A DNA stretch of 64,000 nt from Progne subis subis. Lineage: Eukaryota; Chordata; Aves; Passeriformes; Hirundinidae. Location of the stretch: assembly GCA_022316685.1 (NCBI GenBank), contig JAKJHU010000023.1, positions 2,157,192-2,221,191 of the forward strand, given 5' to 3'. Position numbers and translations under genes: made by a program. The stretch's first letter is position 1. Each line of letters starts with the position of its first letter. The notes below the pieces were generated by a model, which had not been told where the DNA came from, did not search any database, and saw only the letters and a program-made list of their open reading frames with translations. Below, piece after piece: positions 36,051-48,689 of this stretch.

Positions 36051-36398
36051 TTATCTCAAAGGATTTATTCAGTATTTATGTGAAAATTTGTCTTCTTTGT
36101 TATCAGCTCTCTTCTGGGATCCTCCAGAAGTCCGAAAAGCTAGTGGGTAGTTGCTCCAGTTCTTAAAGTAGTTCCTTAAAACAACCGAGTTGTTTTGTTT
36201 TAATTTTCCACCTACCACTTACTCATTGACTGTTTAATTCTTACATAAGATGTAGGGTGAAACAGAGCAAGGGCTGAGCCGGGAGATGTGATGCACTGAG
36301 AATGTAGAACTGAGGTGAAATTTTGGTGCCATGTGTGGCACAGGCTTGATAGATTCTTTTCATGTCCTAGGCCTACTTTTTGTAGTCTGTAAAATGAA

Positions 36399-36503
36399 GT
36401 GGGGTTTTTTTTGTGATTTGTTTTGTTTTTAGGAGTTTGTTTGTTTGTTTGTTGTTTTGTTTGTTTGTTTGGTTTTTTTGGTTTTTTTTTGTTTTTTTTT
36501 TTT
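36399..36503 (+). repeat. T/G tract with (GTTT)n
   Basis: About 105 bases are mostly T and G, with two blocks of gttt units near 36437-36470 and long T runs at the end. Confidence 0.88.
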
Positions 36504-36879
36504 AGTGCATTTAACAGATAAAAAGTAAGACGTGCTATTTTTGGCTGGAATAAATTTCTTCACAGATGAAAACTAACTTTACAGTGGGTGTTGATGGTTA
36601 GACTATTACAGTAAGCAGAGTTAGGTTTTGATCTTTAGGGAAAAGCAAAAAGTAAGAATAAAAACTTGAACCCCCCAAAATGGAACCACATTACCAAAAA
36701 TAAGGAAGTCACTATATAATGTTCAAATATCAGGGTTTACACTATGCACTTGACAGAAGTGATGACTGATATATTTGATAATTAATTTCATAATGCAAAC
36801 TACCATGTCCTGTCTTCCAAGCTGGCAAATTACATACTTTGCAGTTACTGTCATTATTTTAGGTCAGTTCTTGTACTGG

Positions 36880-36906
36880 AAAAAAAAAAAAAAAAAAAAA
36901 AAAAAA
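36880..36906 (+). repeat. A27 homopolymer
   Basis: An uninterrupted A run in intron 15, followed by g and a few more A. Confidence 0.9.
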
Positions 36907-37857
36907 GAAAAATAGAGCATATTTTTGGTTATTGTGGCACATTGACAGGTTTTTAATGAAGAAATGTGAAAACAGAATCTCCCAGTATATTTTTCCAGAT
37001 GACTTTCCCTGTCACAAAAGCATATTAAGTTGCAGTGAGAAGCATCTTTAAAAGAAATTCTTAGCGTCCTTCTTTTTGTAGTTTTACTTCCTGCTCATGC
37101 TCCAGGTGTCTTGGATTGATGCTGACTCACAGGTGTGTTATACAGCTGTTGCAGGCTGGCTGATTGGAAATCAAACATTGATCTTCAGAACTAACTAATG
37201 TTTCACAGGATGCCATTTTTTATTGTCCCAGTCAGTGTATGGTGGCTTCCACATGAGCTTTTTCTGATGATGTAGGCGTAAAAAAAGGTCAAATATAGCA
37301 GTGCTTGTAATTTAACATGCTAAACTGATTTGCATCTACTTTCTGCCATCTGTTAGGCCTCCTACTACTCTGAAAGGAGATTCTTCAATATAGTTAGCTT
37401 CTACTTCTCAGGGATAGATCAATTTAAATTCTTCTATTAAATGTATCTTCCATTATTAATTATGATGTTTCAAATCAAATTTGATTACAAAGAGTACTGA
37501 TTACGAAGACAATGAATCTTTCTTTTGCTGAGTTGTATTTTTAATTACAATTTTGGATTATATAGCTGTAGGAAGCTATATGTAGACTAAATTCTGTTGT
37601 CTAACCACTTGTTTATCCCTTTCATGCCTTGGGGATTAGAATGCAATCCACAGCTGCATAGAGTTTTTGCCCATGGTTAGCAGAATTAGGGTGTAGAGAA
37701 TGAATGTTTAAGGAATGGAATTCACCAATTAAGGCTTTAAAAAGTAAACCCAGGTAAGAACTAGAGCTATGGTTGACCCTTGGATCTGTGAATAGCCTGC
37801 TTCATAGACAGGTTTGCATGTATAGATCTCGGGAATTTCAAGGTCCCTTGACTCAGT

Positions 37858-37944
37858 GTGTTTTGGTTGTTTTTGTTTTTTGTAGGTTTTAGTCCTGGTT
37901 TGGGATCAAATATTTCTTTTCTAGTTGTTGTTTTTGGGTTGTTG

Positions 37945-37970
<26 letters not shown>
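37858..37970 (+). repeat. T/G-rich tract ending in a T run
   Basis: About 110 bases of T and G carry a mixed insert near 37882-37925. The tract ends in an uninterrupted run of about 26 T. A lysine and asparagine-rich frame on the other strand is an artefact. Confidence 0.85.
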
Positions 37971-37975
<5 letters not shown>

Positions 37976-38263
37976 TATGCAATGTATAACGCAGTACATT
38001 GAAATTTTAGAGAAAGATTGTTTGACATGTTGATATAGTTAACATTAGTGCAATTTTGAGGTTATTCCTGTAGGACAGCTCTTAGCGTTTTGATTCAGGC
38101 CATCACCTGAAGCCTGCTGTGAAGTTTGGAGTTGCTCCACCTGCCATGTTATGATGCTATGTAAGATCTGACAGCAGGTTTTATGGAAACAACATCACAG
38201 AATTACTGGAGCCCTTAACCATTTTCAGCTCTTTCTGATAGTCTCCCTATGATTTTTCTTCTA

Positions 38264-38357
38264 AGTTTGTTGTTTTTGTTTTGTTTTGTTGTTTTGTTGT
38301 TTTTGTTTTTTGTTTGTTTGTGTTTTGTTTTGTTTTTGTGGGTGATTTGGTTTGGGT
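38264..38357 (+). repeat. T/G tract about 60 bases upstream of exon 16
   Basis: About 94 bases of tttg, ttg and ttttg units continue as a G/T-rich stretch almost to the acceptor. The RNA would be U/G-rich directly before exon 16. Confidence 0.88.
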
Positions 38358-38418
38358 TCGTGTTATTTGCGGGTTTTGTATGAATGTGTGTTCTTCCTTC
38401 TGTTACTTTGTTTAACAG

Positions 38419-38598
38419 ATCCTAAAAGGAGATCTAGAAATGAAAAGGCAAATGATGAGTAAGCTGAAGTTGCTCAGCCAAGATCTCCTTGTAGCTGTGA
38501 AAAATAAAGCAGTGGCTCAAAAGCTGGAAAGTCGTCTTGAAAATTTTGCCCAGCGCTGGGAAAGCCTTGTGCAGAAGGTGGAGAGCAATTCTAAACAG
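38419..38598 (+). CDS. DMD: Dystrophin exon 16 (spectrin repeat 3, helices B and C)
   Basis: The exon has 60 codons (180 nt, equal to human exon 16, residues 605-664), phase 0 at both ends. It begins ILKGDLEMKRQMM and ends KVESNSKQ. The acceptor is tttaacag and the donor gtttgt, a weaker donor because +3 and +4 are T. LENFAQRWESLVQKVE is the helix C motif with its tryptophan and completes repeat 3. This is the most diverged exon of the ten. By eye only a little over half of its residues agree with the human sequence I recall, while length and heptad pattern are kept. Confidence 0.96.
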
Positions 38599-39195
38599 GT
38601 TTGTAAAAACCAGTTTTATCAGTTTATGGCAATCAGATACTTTGACAGTCAAATGCTTGAAGTAGTTTTGTTGCTGTTAGTCATCTTGTTTTAATTTTCT
38701 TCCCTGCATGATTGTTTAAGACATATTTTATTTTTAGGACAGAATAGTACAACTGTAATATAATTTTCCCAATTTTATTTATCTCTTTGGGTTTTAATCT
38801 CTCTTTATAGTGTTGATTACTTTCTTGGGTTGTTAACTGTGTTTTCAGGGGTGATACAAACCATAATGAAAATATCTTTCCAGTTAATTTATTTTTAACC
38901 TATAATGACACACATTTTTATAGCTCTTTTTTTTTGGAATAGCACATTGTCTGAAATTAGTGCAAGAACTGTCTGCTAATTAAAGTGGGGTTTTTTTCAT
39001 CATTAAAAGTTTATGATTGATTGCTATTTTACTTCTGCATATGATATGCTAATTTACAGATTAGAAAGATAGGCTACAAAAAAGAGAAATTTCTTGGACG
39101 GAAAAAGGCAATCAATCTATACCTGTAACCAAAGTGCCAATGAGAAAATATAACCTGCTATTATTTTGACCACTTTATGTTAACTGTAATATATG

Positions 39196-39219
39196 AAAAA
39201 AAAAAAAAAAAAAAAAAAA
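39196..39219 (+). repeat. A24 homopolymer
   Basis: An A run followed by gaaaaagaaaa, in intron 16. Confidence 0.88.
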
Positions 39220-40553
39220 GAAAAAGAAAATGAGGTTTTAAACCAGGTAACAAAATTCATTCTGGTGTAGTACCCAAACCAATTATTTTGCCTAGACATC
39301 TTGTTAGCATCTCTTTCTTACTTGATTTAAACCCAAACCAGCCCTCTTTTTTCCATTCCATTATCTGACTAATACTGGGTTATTTTTTGAGCTGTCATTG
39401 TATGACTGGTAAAATGAAAATTAATATTATGACTTTTTAATAAGACAGCACAGAGCAGAATCTTACAGCAGGTACCTCTGTCCTGTCCATACAGGTCTCT
39501 CACAGTTCTGGTCAGTTTGATTCAATTCTCTTGAGCATGCAGCCCTTTTTTATTGCTCTCTCCTAATACTTCTACCAAATTATGTTTGGGTAATTAAAAT
39601 AAAGCTGCTATACTTCATGTAGTGATCTGAATCCTTCTTGCTTTCAACTCATACTTTAGTATTTTAGTTTGCTCTGTGATAGTTAGAGTAAGCAGCTGAA
39701 GTTGGAAAAATCAGTTTGGGAGAATATAAAGGAAGAAAATGGGGGAAGGGCACAATTTCACTTAGGAAGCAAAACCATATTGTGTACACAGAATTTAGGA
39801 GTTGAAAGTAAGTTTTAATTACAGTATATTTGCTGTAGAAAAGCTTCTGTTTCAAAGCAGAGGAAAATTCTAGAGATTAATTTCTGAATTTGGGATGGCT
39901 AGGGTCACATGATTTGAAGAAGTTAGTAAGTCATTCCAATTTTTTCTAAGTCCTGTTCAGATTGCTGATGGCTCCTAAATGCAGTTACTAGTTTTGAAAA
40001 TGGAACTTAGATTACAGAAAATGAAGTGAGCAGTCATGAGTCTGTCACCATAGATTAGCACAGCTGGGAGATGCTTTGGATTCCCAAAATGGTGTAGCTG
40101 TCCTATCACAGCAGAACACTTCAGTGGATAAACTTTTCCTCCAAGGAGAAGCTGCTCTGCTTGGGATAGAAGTGATGTTCTGTCGTGGGAATGCTGCTTC
40201 ACCTTCTGGAAACACCGTGCAGTTGGGTCTGACTGAAGAACCCGTTCCTAAGGCACCGTTACACTGTTCTGATGGATCTTCTGTGAAATACTGATGGTGT
40301 GCTTGTCACCATGGGTTTCTGTCTAGGCAGGGTAGATAATTTCAGTGAGGTTTTTATATGTATTCATTGCAGAGCTCATTCATGCATTTACACTGCAAGA
40401 AAAAATGCCAGGTCTCACTATGTTCTCTAATCTTGAACTGAGAAGGAGGGGGCTTTGAAGAGGGTGAAAAATAGAATATTTTCCACTAAAATCTATCAGA
40501 AAATGTAGGTTTTATTCATTGAGCTTAGATATTGCCTTTAAAATTAACTTTAC

Positions 40554-40643
40554 GTGGTTTAGTGGTGGACTTGGCAGAGCTAGGTCAATAGCTAAAATCA
40601 ATGTTTTAAAATGTCTTTTCCAACCTACAGGATTCTGTGATTA
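40554..40643 (+). mobile_element. CR1 3' terminal fragment, sense
   Basis: The + strand reads 'gtggtttagtggtggacttg' then 'gcagagctaggtcaa'. It ends in the CR1 tail block 'gtcttttccaacctacagga' (40613-40632) and one decayed terminal repeat, ttctgtgatt. It is about 90 bases long. Confidence 0.85.
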
Positions 40644-41690
40644 ATAATTTTCATAGGGCCCTCATAATTGCATTTTTGTCCTTAGTTATTTCCCCTCTTA
40701 ATAATGTGTCACCAAATGATTAACTTGTTAACAAAATAAGAAAATAAATGGAAGAGACAACCTCAGGCTCCCTTCAAAGATGATTCTCCAACTAGACATA
40801 TAAAGTAGTTATAAATCCCAAAGGAAAAGTGCAGAAAGTAAAATGTGAGTTCTCCCACATTTGGCTGAATTAATTGCTCTTGAATTCAAGCATCTAATCA
40901 GAACACATGGCTGAAGCTCCTGCTACAAATGACTGGATGGCAAGGGTGTGAGAGAGAAAGAAATCTAAAAAGCAGTTTGTCCTCATAATGAAAATGTCAG
41001 CTTTCCTTCACTGACCACACAGTGGAATCAAGGACAAGGACAGCTTGCTTAGGCTCGATGCAGAGCTTCCAGAAACTCTAAACCCAGCTTTGCTGAGTTC
41101 ATTATGCTCCACTAAATTGTACTGAAAATCTTTCCAAACTAAAGAAAACACCATTCCTCATCCAAACTTCCCCACTCACAGAGATAAATTTCATCAAAGA
41201 ACAGATGACAGCTCCAAAAGCGTGTGTAAAGGAAAATTATGAGTTTATCAGGACAGAGGGCATTTCCAAAGACAGTAATAAATGTTGGCATTAAAGGAAG
41301 GCTGCTGTATAAATGAGAAATAAAATGCCATAAAACTACTGAAGTGCTATGCACACATTGTACATATGTTTGCCTATAGATGATGAAAAAGATTTGAATT
41401 TGTCTGCTCGGAAAAGAGATGAGTTTTAACATGTTTTGAAGATGGGCTTGATGTGAAACTGCTGGCAAGCATTGTATTTTGAAAGCCTTTAAACGTGCAG
41501 ACTTGTGAGTCACCTTAGCCCTTTCCATATGATTTTCTAGCAGGTAAAAACCCCTAGTCTATATCGCCCCTTCTCAAATCACATTTGCTATTCAGGGACT
41601 GAGAGGGATTAAGAAAATCCAGAGTAATTATTTGCACCGTCTTTGAATAATGCATGAAACACCCCACTTCGGTGATTAAAAGATGCTTGG

Positions 41691-41795
41691 ATTTTTTGGG
41701 ATTTTTTGGGGGGTTTGTTTGTTTTTGTTTTTTTCTTTTTTTTGTGAGGGGTGTTGGTGGTTTTGGTTTTGTTTGGTTGGGGCTTTTTTTTTTTT
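41691..41795 (+). repeat. T/G tract with several G runs
   Basis: About 105 bases are nearly all T and G. There are G runs of 3 to 6 at about 41698, 41708, 41748 and 41779, spaced by T runs. The + strand could fold into G-quadruplexes. It ends in a T run and ccccc. Confidence 0.88.
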
Positions 41796-43763
41796 CCCCC
41801 ACCAAGTAAACCGATAAAAGTTACTTTTTTTTTTTTATAATTTCTAATATTTTTTATGATTGTTCTTTGTACACTAAAGTGTACGCAGTTTAAATGTGAA
41901 CAAGCTTCATCTTGCACAGTAAGGTTGTAATCTACCTTTTACCCTGTCTCTAAGTAGAATAATTATGAACTTCAAATTCACATGTCCATTCGGCTTTTGA
42001 AGTACATAATATTTAACCTCCGCTCCTGTTGGTTAAGCATGAAAAATACTTTTTTACTGTTTTCACATCCCTATTGTTCATTTCACACACACCCCAGCAT
42101 TGTGCCTTGACTGCTCTGAGCAGCGATTGCACTGCCAGCTCTGGAAATGCAGTTCCCCATCTCCAGCTGAAGCTGTTACTCCTGTAATTGGTATTATGCT
42201 GCAGATGATTCCTAGAGTGCCCTACCTGTGGTTTATTCTGTTACACCTTATTCACTAGGAAACTCTGCCCTGGTATTGATTAGCAAATGAAAACATGGCA
42301 GGATATGACCCTGGGTGTCTGAAACATTATTCTGTCATTGATTTTTGGATAAAACAGAGTGTAATAAGAATTTTATGAGAAGAGGAAAGAGAGACAGAGA
42401 GACTGTACCCAAAATTATGTAACAGGCAAGAAATTATTTCTGTTCTTATGTATTGTCAGCTCAGGAAGAGAGACATCGGGTTCTATCCTCAGATGTCATG
42501 GAACCCTAGACATCAAAAGTTTAACTTGCTTTCCCTTCTGCCCTCTAATTAATTAAAATAAAATGGCAAAGAATGCTGTATAGGGTTTCAGTAAAAATAG
42601 ATGTAAATGCTGACTTAATATTGTCAAGATTTCTGTAGAAAAAAAATCCAAATTAATACATCTTGCTGAGAGAACTAAAACAAGAATATTACTGCATAAC
42701 ATTTCAGTGGTTAAAAAGTCAACTGGATGTTTATCTCTTCTATCGAATTTTGTATTTCATATGTTCTCTAATTCTCTGCAGGTCACATGCAGCTTATTCA
42801 ATTGACATATTTAATCCATATATTTTTTAAAAAAAATCTGCTCTGAATCTATATGCTTTAGTCTTCTTAGTAGTCCAGAGTCTGCTCTAAAATCTAGACA
42901 ACTGCTTGTTTCTAGGGGGGGAAGCACAAGCATTGGGTTAACTGCTCTATGTAAGAAATACTGACAATTTACTGAGGTAAAGCACTTCCCTACTCATCAC
43001 TTCCACTGTCAGCCTGGACAAGGAACAGGAAGACTGTGTAGAAGACAATGTGAAGAATTCAGCAGAGTTGGCAGGAATTTGTTGGGGTATTTTTTCAGGA
43101 TTCTTGGCTTTACTGATAATGCCTGCTGGGAAGAGGCTTCTTGCTAACAGTGTTTCCCTTTCCTGGTCATTCTATTTCTCTTTTTCAATGCAAGAAAGCA
43201 TTGTGAGAAAGGTGCTAGACCTGGTTGCACCTTCATTGTTTATAGAAGCACTTATGTCTCAATATCTAAGCTGACTCAATTCTTTTACTGAGTTTCTGAT
43301 GCAAGAAGTAATAGATAATTTGTGAATGTGTTTATAATTTCATGGACTTTTAGATACTGGCATTTCTGTTGTTGTATTGGAAACTCTAATTCTTGCATAT
43401 TAGCAAAAGCAAGAAGCAGGGCTTTTCAGATATACAACCTATTCTACTCCTGGGTTGTTTTTTTTTTTCCGGGGTTTTTTTTTCCATTTCACTACCCTTA
43501 AATTGTGAGGTGGTCATTGGAGCTGTAACTAGAGCATTTTGACAAATGAGCCATTGTCTGAAAGAATCAAAAATGAAGTGGCCTTATTTCTCATGAGTTA
43601 AGGGATTTAAGAACATCTGCCCACATCTGAGTTGGAAAATGTTACATGGAAAGTATGAACGGGCAGTACATACACAAGCAGTGTACAAACAAATATCAGC
43701 AAAAAATATTTCTCATCATTCTTTTTTTGACTGCAGCTGAGCTATACAAAGTTTTTTGTTGTT

Positions 43764-43765
<2 letters not shown>

Positions 43766-43812
<47 letters not shown>
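43766..43812 (+). repeat. T47 homopolymer
   Basis: An uninterrupted run of 47 T in intron 16, preceded by ttgttgttgg. No retroposon body was recognised after it. Confidence 0.92.
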
Positions 43813-44478
43813 CTTATTAGCAGAGCAAAGCTAAATGCTTTGCATAAGTAGTGTTTACAGTGTTATATACCAGGGGTATTAGTATCTGGTGTGATCCCTA
43901 AATATTGTTCTTTAATTATGGAACAAAAACTGATGCAAGTTAATTTGCCTTCTAGAGCATGTGTTCTAATTTAAGATTTCCAACCAGAAAGTTAACGGCC
44001 CTTTCATGCAAGAATGTTATAGTTGATTATATTCTATTTGACAATTTTTATAAACGGTAAGACAAATAATTGGTAATTCACTGCCATTTCAATGCCTATA
44101 TAACCTCTCAAGGAGCAAATTTTCAGACTGGGGGCAGTCTGAAATTAGTATTTAGTAATGGTGCCATTTTATTCATTCAATTCCATTGTAATATTCCATT
44201 CATTTATTTTCTTCATTCAGCATGGATTACAGGGACCTAGATATAAGTTCATTAGAATCCTTTCTGATTTTGATATTGGCTTTTGCAGATATCTTTTTCA
44301 CACAGCGTGAGTCAGATAAAACAATCTAGCTTGAGTTGTGTATAATGTTGTTTTTTTACTGAAGGTCAGCCTATGATCAGATGAGAGCAGTTTCTCATTA
44401 TTTTCTATTGCTCCTCCAAACAATCTTTACTGAAGTCTTTCAAATAATGTGTGACCTCTGTTTTTGTACTTCTCACAG

Positions 44479-44654
44479 ATTTCGCAGGCTGTCACTACCA
44501 CTCAGACATCTCTAACACAGACAACTGTAATGGAAACTGTAACTATGGTGACCACAAGAGAGCAAATCCTGGTTAAGCATGCTAAAGAGGAACTCCCACC
44601 ACCTCCACCTCACAAAAAAAGGCAACTCCTTGTGGATTCAGAAATTAGGAAGAG
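44479..44654 (+). CDS. DMD: Dystrophin exon 17 (hinge 2)
   Basis: The exon has 176 nt, identical to human exon 17 (residues 665-723). It starts in phase 0 at ISQAVTTTQTSLTQTT and ends with two bases of an arginine codon after DSEIRK. The acceptor is ttctcacag and the donor gtgaga. It encodes the proline-rich, non-helical hinge 2 between repeats 3 and 4. A threonine and valine-rich part comes first, then REQILVKHAKEELPPPPPHK with five consecutive prolines. Only about six of 59 residues differ from the human sequence I recall, which is striking next to the fast-changing exon 16. Hinges give the rod flexibility. Confidence 0.98.
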
Positions 44655-46599
44655 GTGAGAATCATCAAGCGACAGAGAGAGAATACTGATAGAGTCTGGA
44701 CAAAAAAGCAAAAATAGTTACTTGACTGCAATATTTTGTCTGTATGCTATTTTGAGCTTAAAATTATATTTCCGTTCTCTATTAGGGTACCAGCTGATTA
44801 TTATCTTTCTTCTCTCAGCATGGCTTATGGATTGTATTGTGCTTCTATTGCACCTTTTTAGCAGTATAGAATGTTAATGATTACATCAATGCTATTGCAT
44901 AATAATAATAGTCAGTTAAAGTCCTTATGTGGCATTCGTGAGGGTCCCCCATGACTAGGGTCTTGAAACATGATGGGCAAGCATTCCATAAATTCTAAGA
45001 TTTTTGTGTTCTTTGAGAAGAATTTTTTATAATAGTTAAAATACTAGTCCTGGAGATACTGCCTTCTTTCTAAAGTTCATTGTATTCTTCTGGGCTTATG
45101 GGTCAGGAGTAAAAATAGCAGTTCTGCAGCAGCAGTTAATATTTAGTGAAACATGCATTATTATTACTTTCAGGTTTTTTTCATGTGTAACTCAAGTACA
45201 AATGACAGGGGATTTAAAACTTATGCTAAACACTGGTTTAAGTTAGTAGAAAACATTGTATTTAAGCAGAATTGGCTCAAGCACTAAGTTTTTAAATGAG
45301 GAGCTAAGAAGGTAGATTTCAAATATTCATTGTAATGTTTGTTTTGGAAATGTTTTTTGACGTTCAGATAAACATGAATTCCAAGGTAATAGATTTGAGG
45401 ACTGAAAAGGATGTGAAACTGCATTCAGTGTCTCATTTCTACAGAAAGTATCTTTGCTTAGTTCAATGTGTTTACCAGGACAAGTATTTTCTTGTAAAAA
45501 ACAGTGTTTCACTTATTAAGAAGAATCAAATATAGCAAGAACAGGAGAAATCTGACTTCTTTTAGATTTATTTTTATGTTTTTGAAATAACAGGTATTTT
45601 TCTATACGTAGGCATCATACCTGTGTTTAACCATTCTAAAAGTAAGGTTTCTAGTTCAGCATCACTATTTAAGAATGCTCTATATGTGATGTAAGAGTGA
45701 TTCTCTCTCTTTTTGTTAAATTGGATAACTATTTCTATGGAAAGTGCTTGGCCTAAATAACTTTGTGAGCTAAATTTGAGTGAATTTAATCTATCTCCAA
45801 AGTCCTCATTCCCATATCCTAGGTTACCATTAAATCATAAATGAGAGTTATATTTTGCTAATATATTCCCAAGCATTCGAAATGATGCAGAGCAATGACT
45901 CTCACCAGAGTTGTAATTCCTGAAAATGTTGAAGGAGTTTTAGGATGGCAGTGTTGTTACTTATCAGGAATTATAAGCCTTAGCACTCCTGTTAATGTTT
46001 CATTAGTAATGTGCAAGGATGTGAAACAGGAACAAGGCCCTGTTGGCTTATCTATAACAGTAAACCTTTAGTGTAGCATGGTCCCTATCATGAAAATAGT
46101 GATCTGCTTTATTTTGAAACTGAAAAATTAAGAATTTTTTCTGCAGTTTTGAAGTATTTAAATAATTGATATTTTAAAACTTTTTACTTTCTTTTTTCCC
46201 AAGTGAAGGTTTTAGGAATGATCTTACTTCATGAAGGAAGTGAAGTGCAAGACTACTGTTATAAAAGAAAGCATTATCTTAGTCAAAACTAAGTAGAGTA
46301 GGATGATTTTTTTAAAGCCTACTTTTTTTTTAATTCTTCAATAAAATTGTTGCTCTATGCACTATTATAAAACTGGAGACCAATTGGCAGAGAAGTTCCT
46401 TTTTCAACTACTGTATATTTACGGTTAGCATATATTTTCCTCCTTGCTCATATTCTTTTAATTTGCCTTAATACTGAAAGTAAACTTGGCAGGGTATAGC
46501 AGAATTCAGACTTCATACTCATCATGTGTGGAGACTGCCTGAGGGCAGGAATTAGCTGAATTATGGGAATTGTTTGTGTTCCAAACTGCCTTGGTTTAT

Positions 46600-46672
46600 A
46601 GAAACTGATAATTATGTGTTACTACAGTGCTTTAGCTGATGTCTGTCTAAAGCACTGCAACTAACAGTTTTA
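46600..46672 (+). other. Imperfect hairpin with an 11-base perfect stem
   Basis: The arm cagtgctttag (46625-46635) is the exact reverse complement of ctaaagcactg (46647-46657), with an 11-base loop between. Further out, tgtta at about 46617-46621 can pair with taaca near 46661-46665, and aaactg with cagttt, across small internal loops. The result is a hairpin of about 70 bases, roughly the size of a miRNA precursor. Nothing else shows that it is processed. Confidence 0.45.
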
Positions 46673-48686
46673 TATATAAACCTGATTGATCCTTGTACAG
46701 AAAATAGGGTGTATTATCAACTTTGAGACTAGGATTGCTTTTAGATGTATTACTGGTAGATCTGCTACCAAATTTACAGACTGTTAATGATTTTTTTGCC
46801 ATGCATATTAGGTTTCAAGGCTGATTTATTTTAATGCTATCTAAAATAAGTGCACCATATAATTTCTGTTTAATTTTTGGATAAGAGTCAAGATGGAACA
46901 CTGCGCTTCTCAGTCTTTGCCTGGGGATTACTTAAGATAATTGAATAAGTTGTGGTTCCTTTTAGATATTTAAAATCAGAGTAATTTTAATTTCTGCACA
47001 AGTTGTACTTTTATTTTGATCTGCTAGGACAGAAATCTGACTTTCAGAAGGAAAAAGAGAGTTGAATGTTTAATACAGTATAATGTGCTCTAACTATTGT
47101 TTTTGTGTGCCAAAATTACTGGATTTGTTTTAACAATGCAATTGCACCAGCACATGAGAACTAGTCTGGTGTGACTTATTCCTTTGACTGGACCTACATT
47201 TTGGGCATGTGCAAAGGAAATGTTGGAAATGTCCACAGCTGTGCAGAAGGATGAGTGATGGTTATATTATCTGAAGGCAGGGTTTATCCATTCAGGTAAT
47301 CTTTTTGGCATTTCTAGCTGAACAGAGAAAACACCAAACCCCACATTCTTTGTACCTATGGTCTCTAGAAAGTCCACGCGAGTGTTCTACAGTGGGAGGA
47401 CCAGTCAATAGAGCTTCAGAAAAACACTTTGAGAGTAAACTTTGGAGAAGATGTTTCGACTTAGAATAAGAGTTTTTGTGACGGTTTTTAATGAATATTT
47501 AAAAATGCTGTCTTGGAAACGAACACATTTTGTAGTATGCTGTTGTCTTTCTCAAAGATATGAAAATACAAATTTATATTAGATATCAGCATATATATAA
47601 TGGAAGAAGAAAGTTCATCTAAAAATTTGGGCGTTCAGTTAAAATGTCTGTTCACTGGTGATTAGACACCTTTTTGATCAATGTGTTTGTTTGATAGGAG
47701 AAAGATCATTGTATTCCCAAACAACCAGTCATTTATGTTCTGGGTGCATTATTAGCCACAAGATCTCTCAGGGTTTTTTTGTTTGTAGTCAGTTGTAGCT
47801 TCACCCAAGCATAAACAAGGCCCATAGTGCTACATGCCTTTTGATTTTTTAAAATAAATTAAAAGAATGGAGGTTCTCAACCTACTTCATTATGTATTGC
47901 ATGTTTTTAAAACCAAAATTTTCCTGAGCACTTAATGACTAATAGTCGATGGCCATGTGCTCTTCAGTTTTGGTTTGATTAAAAAAAACCCAGCAGTTAC
48001 TGAAGGCTTGTCAGAACCTTTCGAAGGTGAATAATCAGATTGTGTTGGCTGCTTTCTGCAGTCACTGTACAACACACTGCATGCTGTTGTTTGGTGGTTT
48101 TAGGCCTGGGAGGGAAAGACACATTGGGGGTTGAGTCTTTTTGGGGTTGGTGAATAATGCTTCCAGGTTCTGCCACTTTTTTTCATCTGTTCTCAGACTT
48201 TAGTCGGTGTTGTTTCTGTATAGGACTATGGAATAAATTCATCATTTTGCCACAGGTTTGGGAAGATTTGAGCTCCAAATTTTTTTTCTCTGTGAACTAA
48301 ATATTTTAGATACTAGATAGTAAAAGAAGGAAGATATATAATTTGGCTGCTCAGTGTACTGTCTAAGAGCTCAGATTCCAGTTACTAAGCCAAGGAGAAA
48401 AAAAAATGGATGGCTAAGATTGAAGCATCAAACTTTATAGAATTCCAAGTGTCTTATCAGGATTGAAAGTGTAAAAGTCTCTGTTTAAACTGAAAAAATT
48501 AAGAAGAAGCAATTTAACTTGTAGACCAGTAACATCCACAGGACTGAGTGTCACATTTCTATTACTTTTATTTCCTGTGGCACAAATGCATGGGAAGGAA
48601 GCTTTTGATTTTTTCTTGCCTCTTAAAGCAAGTTTTTGCCATCAGCAGAGGAAAGCAGCGATAAGAACCAGATAACTTTTTTTTTC

Positions 48687-48689
<3 letters not shown>

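Larger units (their letters stand above)
32766..38418 (+). other. DMD: Intron 15 of DMD
   Basis: The intron is 5,653 bases long and carries an unusual load of low-complexity DNA: an A/C tract with A29, T44, a T/G tract, A27, a T/G tract ending in T22, and a T/G tract just before exon 16. A fragment of a dispersed bird repeat lies at 35946-36050. The remaining stretches show nothing recognised. Confidence 0.93.
38599..44478 (+). other. DMD: Intron 16 of DMD
   Basis: The intron is 5,880 bases long. It contains an A24 run (39196-39219), a CR1 terminal fragment (40554-40643), a T/G tract (41691-41795) and T47 (43766-43812). A stretch of normal-complexity DNA at about 42050-42330 looks less decayed than its surroundings but has no recognised identity. 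Confidence 0.93.
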
